Shown piece after piece: positions 55,734 through 64,000 of a stretch of 64,000 nt of DNA (positions are counted from its first letter, which is position 1; every line of letters begins with the position of its first letter). A model generated the notes under the pieces. The model did not search any database. It had not been told where the DNA came from and saw only the letters and a list, made by a program, of their open reading frames with translations. Made by a program: the position numbers and the translations under genes. The DNA comes from Streptomyces sp. LaPpAH-108 (GTDB lineage: Bacteria > Actinomycetota > Actinomycetes > Streptomycetales > Streptomycetaceae), in NCBI RefSeq assembly GCF_000373625.1, contig NZ_KB891988.1, forward strand, positions 310,001-374,000, in the 5' to 3' direction.

Positions 55734-56391
55734 CTCCCCGCAGGTGCTCGACGCGGTCGCCCGGGTGCTGCGGCTGAGCGACGCCGAGCGGCGGCACCTC
55801 TATGTGCTCGCCGGGCTCAACCCGCCCGCGCCCCAAGTCGCCCCGGACCGGCGGGACATGTGCGACGGGCTGCGGCGGCTGATCGACACGTGGATGCCGT
55901 ATCCGGCGCACATCATGGACCGCTACTACAACTGCGTGATGTTCAACCACGCTGCCGCCGTGGTGCTCGGCATGGGGCACGGGGGCGCCCCCGGCAACTG
56001 CCTGGTCGACTTCTTCACCGACCCGCTCTACCGGTCGCGCAACCGGAGCTGGGAGCGGAACGCGCGCACCGTCGTCGCGCAGTTCCGGGCGGTGTACGCC
56101 GCCTCCCCCGACGACGAGGGCTTCCAGGAGGTCCTTGCCGAAGTCAGCGCGGCCAGCCCCGAGTTCCGCCGGATCTGGGCCGCGCGGGACATCGAGGACC
56201 AGGGGCAGATCCGCAAGGAACTGGAACATCCTGTCGCCGGGCGGCTGGTCGTCGAGTCCACGGCGATGCAGGTGCCCGCCCGGCCCGACCTCCTCGTCGT
56301 GCTGCACGCCCCCTTGGACGAGGCGGACACCGCGGCCAAGCTGGAGTGGCTGGCGGGGGAGGGTTCCGCTGTTCGTATGCTCGGGGCATGA
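55710..56391 (+). pseudogene. 3' half of the interrupted MmyB-type regulator (ligand-binding domain)
   Basis: The frame continues the split gene: GRDISVSPQVLDAVARVLRL, DAERRHLYVLAGL, MPYPAHIMDRYYNCVMFN, DFFTDPLYR, TVVAQFRAVYA, the MmyB ligand-binding domain. Within element DNA the same frame is open with ATG 55684 and ATG 55696 just before the junction, so a headless ligand-binding domain could be made from element-supplied signals. The stop overlaps the next ATG by 4 bp (ATGA). Removal of the element would restore a 290-residue regulator. Confidence 0.85.
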
Positions 56392-56738
56392 GCGAGAACG
56401 AGCTTGATCCTGAGGACCGGAAGATCGTGACGCTGGCGCGGTCGGTACGGGCACGGAACGGGGTCGCCGAGGGGGCGGCCGTACGGGACGAGACGGGGCG
56501 GACGTATGTGGCCGGGTCCGTGGAGTTGCCGTCCCTGTCGTTGAGCGCGTTGCGTACGGCTGTCGCGATGGCGGTGGCTTCGGGGGCGAGGTCTCTCGAG
56601 GCGGCGGCGGTGGTGTCGGAGGCGGAGGGGGTCGCTGGCGCGGACCTGGCCGCGGTCGCCGACCTGGGAGGCGCGGGCACGCCGGTCCTCCTCGCCGCCC
56701 CGGACGGAGCCGTCCACCTGACCGTCCCCGCCGCCTGA
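56388..56738 (+). CDS. Cytidine-deaminase-like protein lacking the catalytic residues
   Basis: The 116-residue product matches the short proteins annotated as cytidine deaminase next to era in Streptomyces (EDRKIVTLARSVRARNGVAE, GAAVRDETGRTYVAGSVELP, LSALRTAVAMAVASGARSLE). It has no Cys at all and no HAE motif, so the zinc site of true deaminases is absent. It is probably a non-catalytic fold with another role. ATG 56388 overlaps the regulator stop. Confidence 0.8.
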   Translation: MSENELDPEDRKIVTLARSVRARNGVAEGAAVRDETGRTYVAGSVELPSLSLSALRTAVAMAVASGARSLEAAAVVSEAEGVAGADLAAVADLGGAGTPVLLAAPDGAVHLTVPAA

Positions 56739-56745
56739 GGTAACC

Positions 56746-56770
56746 AGGGGGCTCCGCCCCCTGGACCCCC
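56746..56770. repeat. Common Streptomyces GC-rich repeat/hairpin
   Basis: AGGGGGC-TCC-GCCCCCT followed by GGACCCCC is a short hairpin sequence I know as widespread between Streptomyces genes. It starts 7 bases after the cytidine-deaminase-like stop and may act as a terminator. The remaining gap to 57202 is GC-rich, with a possible promoter for era but no supported gene. Confidence 0.5.
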
Positions 56771-57202
56771 GCCCTCGCCCACCACACCCACCCGTCTCGG
56801 GAGACGAACAGGGCACCGTCACGGGGTGGCGGCTCGGGCGGGTGGGAACGGGCCCGGCGCCGGGAATGCCTCCGGCACGGCCGGCCGGCCCGAGTCCCCT
56901 CGGCACCTGCGGAGCCCGCGTCCTCCCGGGCGCTGCCGCCGCTCGCTGGTCGACCGGCGTCAGCCGCCGACTTGGGCTTGAGCAGGGGTAAGGGCGGGTG
57001 GGTGGGCAAACTTGGTCAGAGCGCCGCAGGCCCATCCGTACCCGCACCACCAGCACGTCGCCTGCGAGGGCGTCACCGTGATGTCGCGGAGCGTGACGCT
57101 CGCGGTTCAGGGCGGTGTCGCCGGGGACGTACTACGGTGCTCGACCGCACCCCCGTACCCGCCCGTGCGGCGCCGCTCCGCGGATCAGGGAGAATGGTCG
57201 GC

Positions 57203-58156
57203 ATGAGCGTTCGTACCCAGTCATCCGAGCGGTCGGGCGACAGCGTCCACCGCGCAGGCTTCGCGTGCTTCGTGGGCCGCCCCAACGCGGGCAAGTCCAC
57301 CCTCACGAACGCTCTCGTCGGGCAGAAGGTCGCGATCACCGCGAACCAGCCGCAGACGACGCGGCACACGGTGCGCGGCATCGTCCACCGCGACGACGCC
57401 CAGCTGATCCTGGTCGACACCCCCGGTCTGCACAAGCCGCGCACGCTGCTCGGCGAGCGGCTGAACGACGTGGTGCGCACCACCTGGGCCGAGGTCGACG
57501 TGATCGGCTTCTGCCTCCCGGCGAACGAGAAGCTGGGCCCCGGCGACCGGTTCATCGCCAAGGAGCTGGCCGGGATCAAGAAGACCCCGAAGGTCGCGAT
57601 CGTCACCAAGACCGACCTGGTCGACTCCAAGGCCCTGGCCGAACAGCTCATCGCCATCGACCAGCTCGGCAAGGAGCTGGGCTTCGAGTGGGCCGAGATC
57701 GTGCCGGTCTCCGCGGTCGGCGACAAGCAGGTGGGTCTGCTGGCCGACCTGATCGTCCCGCTGCTGCCCGAGGGCCCGGCGCTCTACCCCGAGGGCGACC
57801 TCACCGACGAGCCCGAGCAGGTCATGATCGCGGAGCTGATCCGCGAAGCCGCCCTGGAGGGCGTACGCGACGAGCTGCCGCACTCCATCGCCGTGGTCGT
57901 CGAGGAGATGCTGCCCCGCGAGGACCGCCCGGCCGACAAGCCGCTGCTCGACATCCACGCGAACGTCTACATCGAGCGCCCCAGCCAGAAGGGCATCATC
58001 ATCGGCCCCAAGGGCAAGCGCCTGAAGGACGTGGGCATCAAGTCCCGCAAGCAGATCGAGGCGCTGCTCGGCACGCCGGTCTTCCTCGACCTCCATGTGA
58101 AGGTCGCCAAGGACTGGCAGCGCGACCCCAAGCAGCTGCGCAAGCTCGGTTTCTGA
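57203..58156 (+). CDS. era: GTPase Era
   Basis: The 317-residue ribosome-assembly GTPase has G1 GRPNAGKST (residues 25-33), TTRHTVRGI, DTPGLHKPR, TKTD in place of NKxD, and a C-terminal KH domain with GIIIGPKGKRLKDVGIKSR. Era binds the 3' end of 16S rRNA during 30S assembly. ATG 57203 follows GGGAGA with about 9-base spacing; ATG 57194 would add three residues. Convergent with the AraC regulator. Confidence 0.97.
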   Translation: MSVRTQSSERSGDSVHRAGFACFVGRPNAGKSTLTNALVGQKVAITANQPQTTRHTVRGIVHRDDAQLILVDTPGLHKPRTLLGERLNDVVRTTWAEVDVIGFCLPANEKLGPGDRFIAKELAGIKKTPKVAIVTKTDLVDSKALAEQLIAIDQLGKELGFEWAEIVPVSAVGDKQVGLLADLIVPLLPEGPALYPEGDLTDEPEQVMIAELIREAALEGVRDELPHSIAVVVEEMLPREDRPADKPLLDIHANVYIERPSQKGIIIGPKGKRLKDVGIKSRKQIEALLGTPVFLDLHVKVAKDWQRDPKQLRKLGF

Positions 58157-58170
58157 CGGCCCGTCACCGG

Positions 58171-59100
58171 TTACGTCAGCACCCCCGCCGGACTCCGCGC
58201 CGCCGCCCGCAGGCGCGCCGCGTCCCGGCTCGGCGGGGCCCCGAACCGACGCCGGTACTCGCGGCTGAACTGCGACGGATTGTCGTAGCCCACGCGCTGC
58301 CCGACCCCGGTCACATCGCCGGGGTGGGTCGCGAGCAGCAGCCGCGCCTCCTGGAGCCGGATCTGCTTCTGGAACTGGATCGGGCTCATCGCCGTCACCG
58401 CCTGGAAGTTGCGGTAGAACGCCGAGACGCTCATCCCGGACAGCCGCGCCACGTCCGCCACCCGGAAGGGCTCCGCGTAGTGCTCGCGGATCCAGCCGAC
58501 GGCCCGGGAGACATGGCTGAGCCCGCTGTCGGGCAGACCGAGCTGGCGGACCGTCGCCCCCTGTTCCCCGGTGATCAGCCGCCACAGGATCTCCCGCTTC
58601 ACCAGCGGCGCGAGGACGGCCCGGTCGCGCGGCTCGTCCAGCAGCCGCACCAGCCGGACCACCGCGTCCAGGAGCGCGACGGGCGCGTCGCTGACCGCGA
58701 TGCCCGACGGAGCGCCCTGCGTCGCGCGGGGGAGGTCCCCGGGTGCCGCGCCGAGCAGCAGTTCGGCGACGGCCGAGGGGTCCAGGGTGAGACCGAAGCC
58801 GAGGGCGGGGTGGCCGGGGTCCGCGCGGGTGAAGTGGCCCGTCACCGGCAGGTCGACCGACGCCACCAGATACTGCCCGGCGCCGTACGCGAACACCCGC
58901 TCGCCCAGGGCCAGATGCTTCGCGCCCTGCGCGATCACCGCCAGCACGGTCCCCGACATCGACGGCTCCGGGGGATCGGCGCGGTCGACCCGCGAGATGA
59001 GCACGCCCTCGACGGCCGTGGTCCAGTCGGGCCGCACATGCCGCTCCAGCAGGGCGCGCAGCTCCGCCAGCAGTGCTTCCGCTCGTCTCTTCTCCGGCAT
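58171..59100 (-). CDS. AraC-family transcriptional regulator
   Basis: The 309-residue protein has an AraC N-terminal sensor domain (about 1-190: VLAVIAQGAKHLALGERVF, GQYLVASVDLPVTGHF) and a C-terminal double helix-turn-helix (about 205-300: FRVADVARLSGMSVSAFYRN, VGYDNPSQFSREYRRRFG). Start ATG 59100 (MPEKRRAE). It is divergent from the SDR gene at 59248, a common regulator-target layout for this AraC subgroup, so it probably controls that SDR. Confidence 0.92.
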   Translation of the reverse strand: MPEKRRAEALLAELRALLERHVRPDWTTAVEGVLISRVDRADPPEPSMSGTVLAVIAQGAKHLALGERVFAYGAGQYLVASVDLPVTGHFTRADPGHPALGFGLTLDPSAVAELLLGAAPGDLPRATQGAPSGIAVSDAPVALLDAVVRLVRLLDEPRDRAVLAPLVKREILWRLITGEQGATVRQLGLPDSGLSHVSRAVGWIREHYAEPFRVADVARLSGMSVSAFYRNFQAVTAMSPIQFQKQIRLQEARLLLATHPGDVTGVGQRVGYDNPSQFSREYRRRFGAPPSRDAARLRAAARSPAGVLT

Positions 59101-59247
59101 ACCGCCATTGCAGCACCTCCCGCCGTCCCCGCTCCCGCACACGAGAGGATCGTGCAGGTACGCGGGAGGATCGTTCTACGTTTCCGCAGGTCAGAGGCGC
59201 CTAATGGAGAGAGGAAGTCCATCGGCTCTCACCCCTGGAGGAATCCC

Positions 59248-60006
59248 ATGCAGGTCGCCATCGTCACCGGAGCCAGCTCCGGCATCGGCCGCGCCGCCGC
59301 CGTCGAGATCGCCCGACGCGGCATCGGTGTCATCCTCACCTACGGCCGCAACCGGCAGGGCGGGCTCGACACCGTGGCCGCCGTCGAGAAGGAGGGCGGC
59401 ACCGCCGTCGCGCTGCCGCTGGACCTCGGCGACTCCGGCACGTTCGACGCCTTCCGGGACACCGTGGCCGGAGTGCTGCGCGACACCTGGCAGCGGGACA
59501 CGTTCGACCACCTCGTGAACAACGCCGGGCTCGCGCAGTCCGCGCCGATCGAGGACATGACCGAGGACACCTTCGACCTGCTGGCGCGGGTCCTGCTGAA
59601 GGGACCGTACTTCCTGACGCAGAAGCTGCTGCCGCTGATGGCCGACGGGGGCGCGATCGTCAACACGAGCAGCAGCTCGGCGACGGCCGCCTCCCCGGAA
59701 CCCGGCTACTCCGCCTACGCGGCGATGAAGGGCGGTCTCAACGTCCTCACCCGCTACATGGCCAAGGAGTTCGGCCCGCGCGGCATCCGCGTCAACGGCG
59801 TCTCGCCCGGACCGACCCGCACCCGGCTCGGCGACGACGGCTTCACCCGCTTCCCGGAGGTGATCCCGGCCCTCGCCGCACGCACCGCGTTCGGGCGGGT
59901 CGGAGAACCCGAGGACGTCGGCGCGTTGATCGCCACCCTGGTCTCCGACGAGAGCCGCTGGGTCACCGCGCAGACCATCGAGGTGTCGGGCGGGTACGAC
60001 CTCTAG
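59248..60006 (+). CDS. SDR-family NAD(P)-dependent oxidoreductase
   Basis: The 252-residue classical short-chain dehydrogenase has TGASSGIG (residues 7-14), NNAGLA, the catalytic Ser in NTSSSSAT, YSAYAAMKGG (Tyr-x3-Lys) and VSPGPTRT. The substrate is not predictable. GGAGGAATCCC precedes the ATG. It is divergent from the AraC regulator. Its TAG stop and the stop of the convergent beta-glucosidase gene share the four bases CTAG (60003-60006). Confidence 0.93.
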   Translation: MQVAIVTGASSGIGRAAAVEIARRGIGVILTYGRNRQGGLDTVAAVEKEGGTAVALPLDLGDSGTFDAFRDTVAGVLRDTWQRDTFDHLVNNAGLAQSAPIEDMTEDTFDLLARVLLKGPYFLTQKLLPLMADGGAIVNTSSSSATAASPEPGYSAYAAMKGGLNVLTRYMAKEFGPRGIRVNGVSPGPTRTRLGDDGFTRFPEVIPALAARTAFGRVGEPEDVGALIATLVSDESRWVTAQTIEVSGGYDL

Positions 60007-61319
60007 TCCCTGAGGGTGCGCAGCAGTTCGCGGTACCAGCGGTACGACGCCTTCGGGGTGCGCTCCCGCGTCGCGAAGTCCACATGGACCAGACCGAAGC
60101 GGCGGGCGTACCCCTCGGCCCACTCGAAGTTGTCGAGCAGGGACCACACGAAGTAACCGCGCACATCGACCCCGGCGGTCGACGCCCCGTGCAGGGCGCG
60201 GACATGGGCGTCCAGGTAGGTGATGCGCTCCTGGTCGTCAAGGCCCTCGTACGAGCAGCCGTTCTCGGTGATGACGACGGGCGGGAGCCGGTCGCCGTAG
60301 CGGTCGCGGAAGCCGGTGAGCAGTTCGGTCAGGGCCTCGGGTACGACGGGCCAGCCGAAGTCGGTGACCGGGTAGCCCCCGATCTCCCTGAGTGAGAAGG
60401 GGAGTTCGGCCGGGACGGTGACACCGCCGAACTCGGTGTCGGTGCCCTCCGGGGCGCCCACCCGGGTCGGCGCGTAGTAGTTGATCCCGTACCAGTCCAC
60501 CGGCTCCCCGATGATCCGGGCGTCCGCTTCGGTGTCGCCCGGCATCAACTCCCCGATGCCGTCCGGGTACCGGCCCAGGATGACCGGCTCCGCGAACATC
60601 CGGTTCAGCAGGAGGTCGTAGAAGGCGGCGGCCTCCTGGTCGGCCGGGTCGGCGGAGGCGGGCCAGGTGGGGCCGTGCGAGTTGGCGATGCCGACGCTGG
60701 TCGCCCCGGCCGCGCGCAGGGCGCGTACCGCCAGGCCGTGGCCCAGGAGTTGGTGGTGGGCGGCTGGCAGCGCGTCGAACAGCAGGCGCTTGCCGGGCGC
60801 GTGGATGCCGAGCGCGTGGCCCAACAGGGTGTGCTCGGCAGGCTCGTTGAGCGTGATCCACTGCCCCACCCGGTCCCCGAGCCGCTCCGCGACCCGCGCC
60901 GCGTGATCCGCGAACCGGTACGCCGTGTCCCGCTCCAGCCAGTCCAGCGCGGCGGGCAGATCCCAGTGGAACAGCGTCGGCACCGGCCGCACGCCCACCG
61001 CGCACAACGCGTCCACCAACCGGTCGTAGAAGTCGAGCCCGCCAGGCGACTCGACCCGCGGCCACGACACGGAGAACCGGTACGCGTCCACCCCGAGATC
61101 CGCGAGCAGCGCCACGTCCTCCGGCCACCGGTGATAGTGATCGCACGCGACCGCCGCCGTCGACCCGTCCTTCACCCGCCCCGGCTCCGCCGTGAACACG
61201 TCCCACACCGACGGCTCCCGCAGCCCGACCACCCCCTCGATCTGATGCGCCGAGGTGGACACCCCCCACAGAAACCCGTCGGGAAACCGGGGCACAGGAC
61301 CGCGCGCGTCAGTCGCCAT
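60003..61319 (-). CDS. Glycoside hydrolase family 1 beta-glucosidase
   Basis: The 438-residue TIM-barrel enzyme has the GH1 signatures: FPDGFLWGVSTSAHQIEG at the start, the acid/base in TLNEPAE (about residue 160), GINYYAPTRVG, the nucleophile in VITENGCSYEG (about 348) and WSLLDNFEWAEGY. It hydrolyses beta-glucosides in the cytoplasm (no signal peptide). ATG 61319 is the family-typical start. No transporter genes are adjacent. Confidence 0.95.
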   Translation of the reverse strand: MATDARGPVPRFPDGFLWGVSTSAHQIEGVVGLREPSVWDVFTAEPGRVKDGSTAAVACDHYHRWPEDVALLADLGVDAYRFSVSWPRVESPGGLDFYDRLVDALCAVGVRPVPTLFHWDLPAALDWLERDTAYRFADHAARVAERLGDRVGQWITLNEPAEHTLLGHALGIHAPGKRLLFDALPAAHHQLLGHGLAVRALRAAGATSVGIANSHGPTWPASADPADQEAAAFYDLLLNRMFAEPVILGRYPDGIGELMPGDTEADARIIGEPVDWYGINYYAPTRVGAPEGTDTEFGGVTVPAELPFSLREIGGYPVTDFGWPVVPEALTELLTGFRDRYGDRLPPVVITENGCSYEGLDDQERITYLDAHVRALHGASTAGVDVRGYFVWSLLDNFEWAEGYARRFGLVHVDFATRERTPKASYRWYRELLRTLRD

Positions 61320-61351
61320 GCGGGGATCATCCGCACCCCGCACCCGTGAAG

Positions 61352-61714
61352 TCAACGCCCCCGCAAGGGAGTTCGCTGCCCCAGCGCTGCCGCGAGACGG
61401 TCGCGTGCCTCGGTCTGGGCCGCGATGCGTGCCTCCAGGACGGCGAGCCGCTCCCGGGCGACCCGCAGACCCTTCTCGGAAGGCCGTGCCGTGGGCAGGT
61501 CGCCGTCCAGGCACGGCAGGAAGACCCGTACGTCGTCCAGGGTGAGCCCGGCGGCCAGCAGATGGCGGATGTTGCGGACGCGGGTGACCGCCCCGGTGCC
61601 GTAGACGCGGTAGCCGTTGGGCGCGCGCTCGGAGGAGATGAGCCCGGCCTGCTCGTAGTGGCGCAGCGCGCGGGCGGTCGTCCCGGTCTTCCCCGCCAGT
61701 TCACCGATCCGCAC
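61352..61714 (-). CDS. MerR-family transcriptional regulator
   Basis: The 120-residue protein has a MerR winged helix (MRIGELAGKTGTTARALRHY, GYRVYGTGAVTRVRNIRHLL) and a C-terminal helix for dimerisation; no obvious metal or Cys effector site is seen apart from one Cys in FLPCLDGDLP. I prefer GTG 61714 because GGAGGTGA (61728-61721) is a good ribosome site for it, whereas GTG 61723 lies within that site. It is downstream of the SDR gene on the same strand, and its C-terminal part is short, so the effector may be protein- or redox-based. Confidence 0.88.
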   Translation of the reverse strand: MRIGELAGKTGTTARALRHYEQAGLISSERAPNGYRVYGTGAVTRVRNIRHLLAAGLTLDDVRVFLPCLDGDLPTARPSEKGLRVARERLAVLEARIAAQTEARDRLAAALGQRTPLRGR

Positions 61715-61764
61715 CCGCGTCACCTCCGGGCCCACTCCTACCACGCGACGCCCTGCGCGGCGAC

Positions 61765-62517
61765 TCACGCCACGACCGCTCCGCCGTCCACGGGGAGGAC
61801 CACCCCGGTGACGAACGACGCGTCGGGGGAGGCGAGTCGGGCGATCGCCCAGGCCACCTCCTCCGGACGTCCGACACGGCCCAGCGGGGTGTGCGCGAGC
61901 TGCCACTCCCGTACGGCGGCCATCCGCTCCGGAGTGAGTCCCTGGTGCACACCGATGGGGGTGTCGATCGCGCCCGGGGCGACCGCGACGACCCGCACCC
62001 CGCGCGGTGCCAGCTCCACCGCCCAGCTTCGGGTGAGGGTCTCCAGGGCCGCTTTGGTCGCGGCGTACACCGAGTTCCCGGGCCACGCCCGCTGACCGAC
62101 CGACGTGCTGACGTTGACGACCACCCCGCGCGCCTCCTCCAGCGCGGGCAGCGCGGCCTGGGTGAGACGGACGGGGGCGGTGAGGTTGGTGGCGAGCTGG
62201 GCGGTGACCGCGTCCGGCGTGAGCGTGCCGAGGGCGCCGCCGCGTACGACAGCCGCGTTGTTCACCAGCACATCCAGTCGCCCATGCGCTTCGAGGACGG
62301 CCCGGATGATCCGCTCGGGTCCGCCCTCGGAGGTGATGTCGGCGGCTAGCGGGGTGATCCGGGCGTCCCCGGCGGCGGTCTCGCCGAGCGGCCCGGGTCG
62401 CCGCCCCACGGCGACCACCCGGGCGTCCTCGGCGGCGAAGACGCGCGCCGTGGCCCGCCCGATCCCGGTACCGGCCCCGGTGACGACGACGATCCTTTGA
62501 CGTGTGGTGTCCCTCAT
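61765..62517 (-). CDS. SDR-family NAD(P)-dependent oxidoreductase
   Basis: The 250-residue SDR has VTGAGTGIGRA near the start, NNAAVV, VVNVSTSVGQ, YAATKAAL (Tyr-x3-Lys) and APGAIDTP. The start was chosen at ATG 62517 (MRDTTRQRIVVV); ATG 62526 is possible. It is followed after 50 bases by the MerR gene, so the two form a likely regulator-enzyme unit. Substrate unknown. Confidence 0.92.
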   Translation of the reverse strand: MRDTTRQRIVVVTGAGTGIGRATARVFAAEDARVVAVGRRPGPLGETAAGDARITPLAADITSEGGPERIIRAVLEAHGRLDVLVNNAAVVRGGALGTLTPDAVTAQLATNLTAPVRLTQAALPALEEARGVVVNVSTSVGQRAWPGNSVYAATKAALETLTRSWAVELAPRGVRVVAVAPGAIDTPIGVHQGLTPERMAAVREWQLAHTPLGRVGRPEEVAWAIARLASPDASFVTGVVLPVDGGAVVA

Positions 62518-62576
62518 GCCGCACATCGTCCGACCCTGCCGTCAACGGCAAGGTCAAGCGACCGCGAGCCGCCTTC

Positions 62577-62843
62577 TCACGCACCCTCCTTCAGCACCCG
62601 CGACACCAACTCCCGCTGTGCGTCGGTCAGTCGGGGGTCCGCCGCGTGGATCGTGCGACCGTCGACCGTGATCTCGTAGTGGAAGCCGTCGGGGACGCCC
62701 GCAGGCGGGGCGGTGTGGCCGGAGGTCAGGGCGCGTTCGGCCAGCGAGCGCAGCTCCGTGGCGTCGGGGCGGGTCGAGGTGTCGATCTCGGCCCGCCGCT
62801 CGATGCCCGCGAAGCCGCCCGTGCGCCGTACTTGGATACGCAT
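62577..62843 (-). CDS. Emfourin-type protealysin inhibitor
   Basis: The 88-residue protein has the emfourin pattern MRIQVRRTGGFAGIERRAEI, a central helix and FHYEITVDGRTIHAADPRLT. Emfourin is a proteinaceous inhibitor of protealysin-like M4 proteases. It starts 21 bases after the M4 protease stop on the same strand, so protease and inhibitor are made together, consistent with keeping the intracellular protease inactive. Confidence 0.88.
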   Translation of the reverse strand: MRIQVRRTGGFAGIERRAEIDTSTRPDATELRSLAERALTSGHTAPPAGVPDGFHYEITVDGRTIHAADPRLTDAQRELVSRVLKEGA

Positions 62844-62864
62844 GAGGACCTGTTTAGTACGGAA

Positions 62865-63932
62865 CTAGAGCGTGTGCACCCCGACCCCCTCCCACGCCTT
62901 CTCCACCGCCTGGAGTTCCGCCCCCGCGCCGTACCGTTCGCGGGCCGCCTTCACGGTGAGGGTGGCGAAGTCGCTGAACTGGGCGTCCTGTTCGAGGTCG
63001 CCGCCGGTCAGCACGTCGTACCAGATCTGGCCCGCCTTCTCCCAGGCGTACCCGCCGATCGCTGAGGCGACCAGGTAGAACGCGCGGTTGGGGATGCCGG
63101 AGTTGATGTGCACGCCGCCGTTGTCCCGGCCGGTGTGGACGTAGTGCTCCATGTCCGCGGGCTGGGGGTCCTTGCCGAGGACGTCGTCGTCGTAGGCGGT
63201 GCCCGGCTCCTTCATGGAGCGCAGCGCCTTGCCGGTGACGCGCGGGGCGAGCAGGCCCGCGCCGATCAGCCAGTCGGCGTCGGCGGCGGTCTGGCCGAGC
63301 GTGTACTGCTTGATCAGCGAGCCGAACACGTCGGACAGCGACTCGTTGAGCGCGCCGGACTGGCCGAAGTAGGCGAGGTTCGCGGTGTACTGCGTGACGC
63401 CGTGGGTGAGTTCGTGGCCGATGACGTCCACCGGGAGGGTGAAGTCGAGGAAGATCTCGCCGTCCCCGTCGCCGAACACCATCTGCTCGCCGTTCCAGAA
63501 GGCGTTGTCGTAGTCCTTGTCGAAGTGCACGGTCGCCTTCAGCGGCAGCCCGCTGTCGTCGATGGAGTGGCGGCCGTACGCCTTCAGATACAGCTCGAAG
63601 GTGGCCCCGAGTCCCGCGTACGCGCGGTTGACGGTGGCGTCGGAGCCCGGCTCGGAGCCCTCCGTGCGGACCTGGTGCCCGGGCAGGTCCTGGGTGTGCC
63701 GGGCGTCGTAGATCGTGCGGTGCGGCTGGTCGGCCGCGGCCCCGTGCGGCGCGACGGCGGCGGCGCCGATCACGGTGGTCAGCCGTCGGCGGGTGCGCTC
63801 GAACGCGTCGCGCTCCAGGGAGCGGCGGGCCGGGCCCGACACGCTCGGGTCGGCGTCCTGGGCGAGCTTGTCGAGAAGGTGCGGCGGGATGATCGTGCAG
63901 AAGACGGGCTCGAAGCCCCCGTGGGTGCTCAT
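62865..63932 (-). CDS. Protealysin-like M4 metallopeptidase
   Basis: The 355-residue zinc endopeptidase has a short propeptide with the protealysin-type CTIIPPHLLDKLA motif (about residues 12-24) instead of a long prepro region, the zinc site HELTHGVTQY, the third ligand in LNESLSDVFG, and HINSGIPNRAF. There is no signal peptide, as for protealysins. ATG 63932 (MSTHGGFEPVFC) is the likely start. The adjacent emfourin gene supports this subfamily. The last 68 bases of the window probably hold its promoter. Confidence 0.93.
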   Translation of the reverse strand: MSTHGGFEPVFCTIIPPHLLDKLAQDADPSVSGPARRSLERDAFERTRRRLTTVIGAAAVAPHGAAADQPHRTIYDARHTQDLPGHQVRTEGSEPGSDATVNRAYAGLGATFELYLKAYGRHSIDDSGLPLKATVHFDKDYDNAFWNGEQMVFGDGDGEIFLDFTLPVDVIGHELTHGVTQYTANLAYFGQSGALNESLSDVFGSLIKQYTLGQTAADADWLIGAGLLAPRVTGKALRSMKEPGTAYDDDVLGKDPQPADMEHYVHTGRDNGGVHINSGIPNRAFYLVASAIGGYAWEKAGQIWYDVLTGGDLEQDAQFSDFATLTVKAARERYGAGAELQAVEKAWEGVGVHTL

Positions 63933-64000
63933 ACCTGGAAATGCTTGCACTGCGTGACATCAAAGTCACTAGTTGCCACCGCGATTGATGAAATGCGGTG

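Overview
The window is a high-GC chromosomal segment with Streptomyces-style gene content. GTG starts are frequent and stop/start overlaps are common. Typical neighbours include leuS, comEA-comEC, holA, rpsT, lepA, the hrcA-dnaJ pair behind a CIRCE operator, rsmE, a tricorn-type protease, the phoH-ybeY-CBS run and era. Nearly everything outside 47.0-55.7 kb looks like core or near-core Streptomyces sequence.

1-12.4 kb: the end of a NuoF-like/haem-membrane protein pair; leuS behind a leader peptide and terminator that look like leucine attenuation; a small membrane protein; a DegV protein; comEA-comEC; a YceI protein. 12.5-26.3 kb: holA and rpsT (convergent, sharing terminators), lepA, an acyl-CoA ligase, a multidomain PP2C phosphatase, hemW, a Uma2-family protein, DUF3097, a metallo-hydrolase, then CIRCE-hrcA-dnaJ. 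26.4-34.6 kb: nitronate monooxygenase-rsmE, a lipoprotein, tricorn, HIT, RNase Z and an adenine/adenosine deaminase. 34.6-40.9 kb: an MFS protein with an odd pentad-repeat tail, a candidate structured RNA, a D-glucarate pathway pair (kdgD-gudD), a PfkB kinase and about 800 bp of degenerate GC-rich repeats. 41-46.7 kb: phoH-ybeY-CNNM/CBS-MmcQ, an S66 peptidase and an MFS exporter.

46.99-55.71 kb is a compact integrative element of about 8.7 kb, visibly lower in GC, inserted inside an MmyB-type XRE regulator gene. The two gene halves (46807-46997 and 55710-56391) join in frame to 291 codons when the element is removed. Every gene I call in the element is on the minus strand: a large serine integrase next to attR, three small Cys-rich zinc-finger proteins, a lone HK97-fold major capsid protein, a 58-residue protein directly after it, a CxxC protein, a zinc-finger protein with a tail like P27 terminase small subunits, and an accessory module (69-aa protein, DUF6879, XRE-DUF5753, a 121-aa protein, DUF7848). 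The reconstructed attP is strongly symmetric around a CT dinucleotide. There is no portal, protease, large terminase or tail gene. This looks like a minimal, capsid-carrying phage-satellite-like island and is the best candidate for an undescribed system.

56.4-64 kb: a cytidine-deaminase-like protein without catalytic residues, era, an AraC regulator with a divergent SDR, a GH1 beta-glucosidase, an SDR-MerR pair, and a protealysin-like M4 metalloprotease with its emfourin inhibitor gene. I saw no tRNA, rRNA, IS element or CRISPR array.
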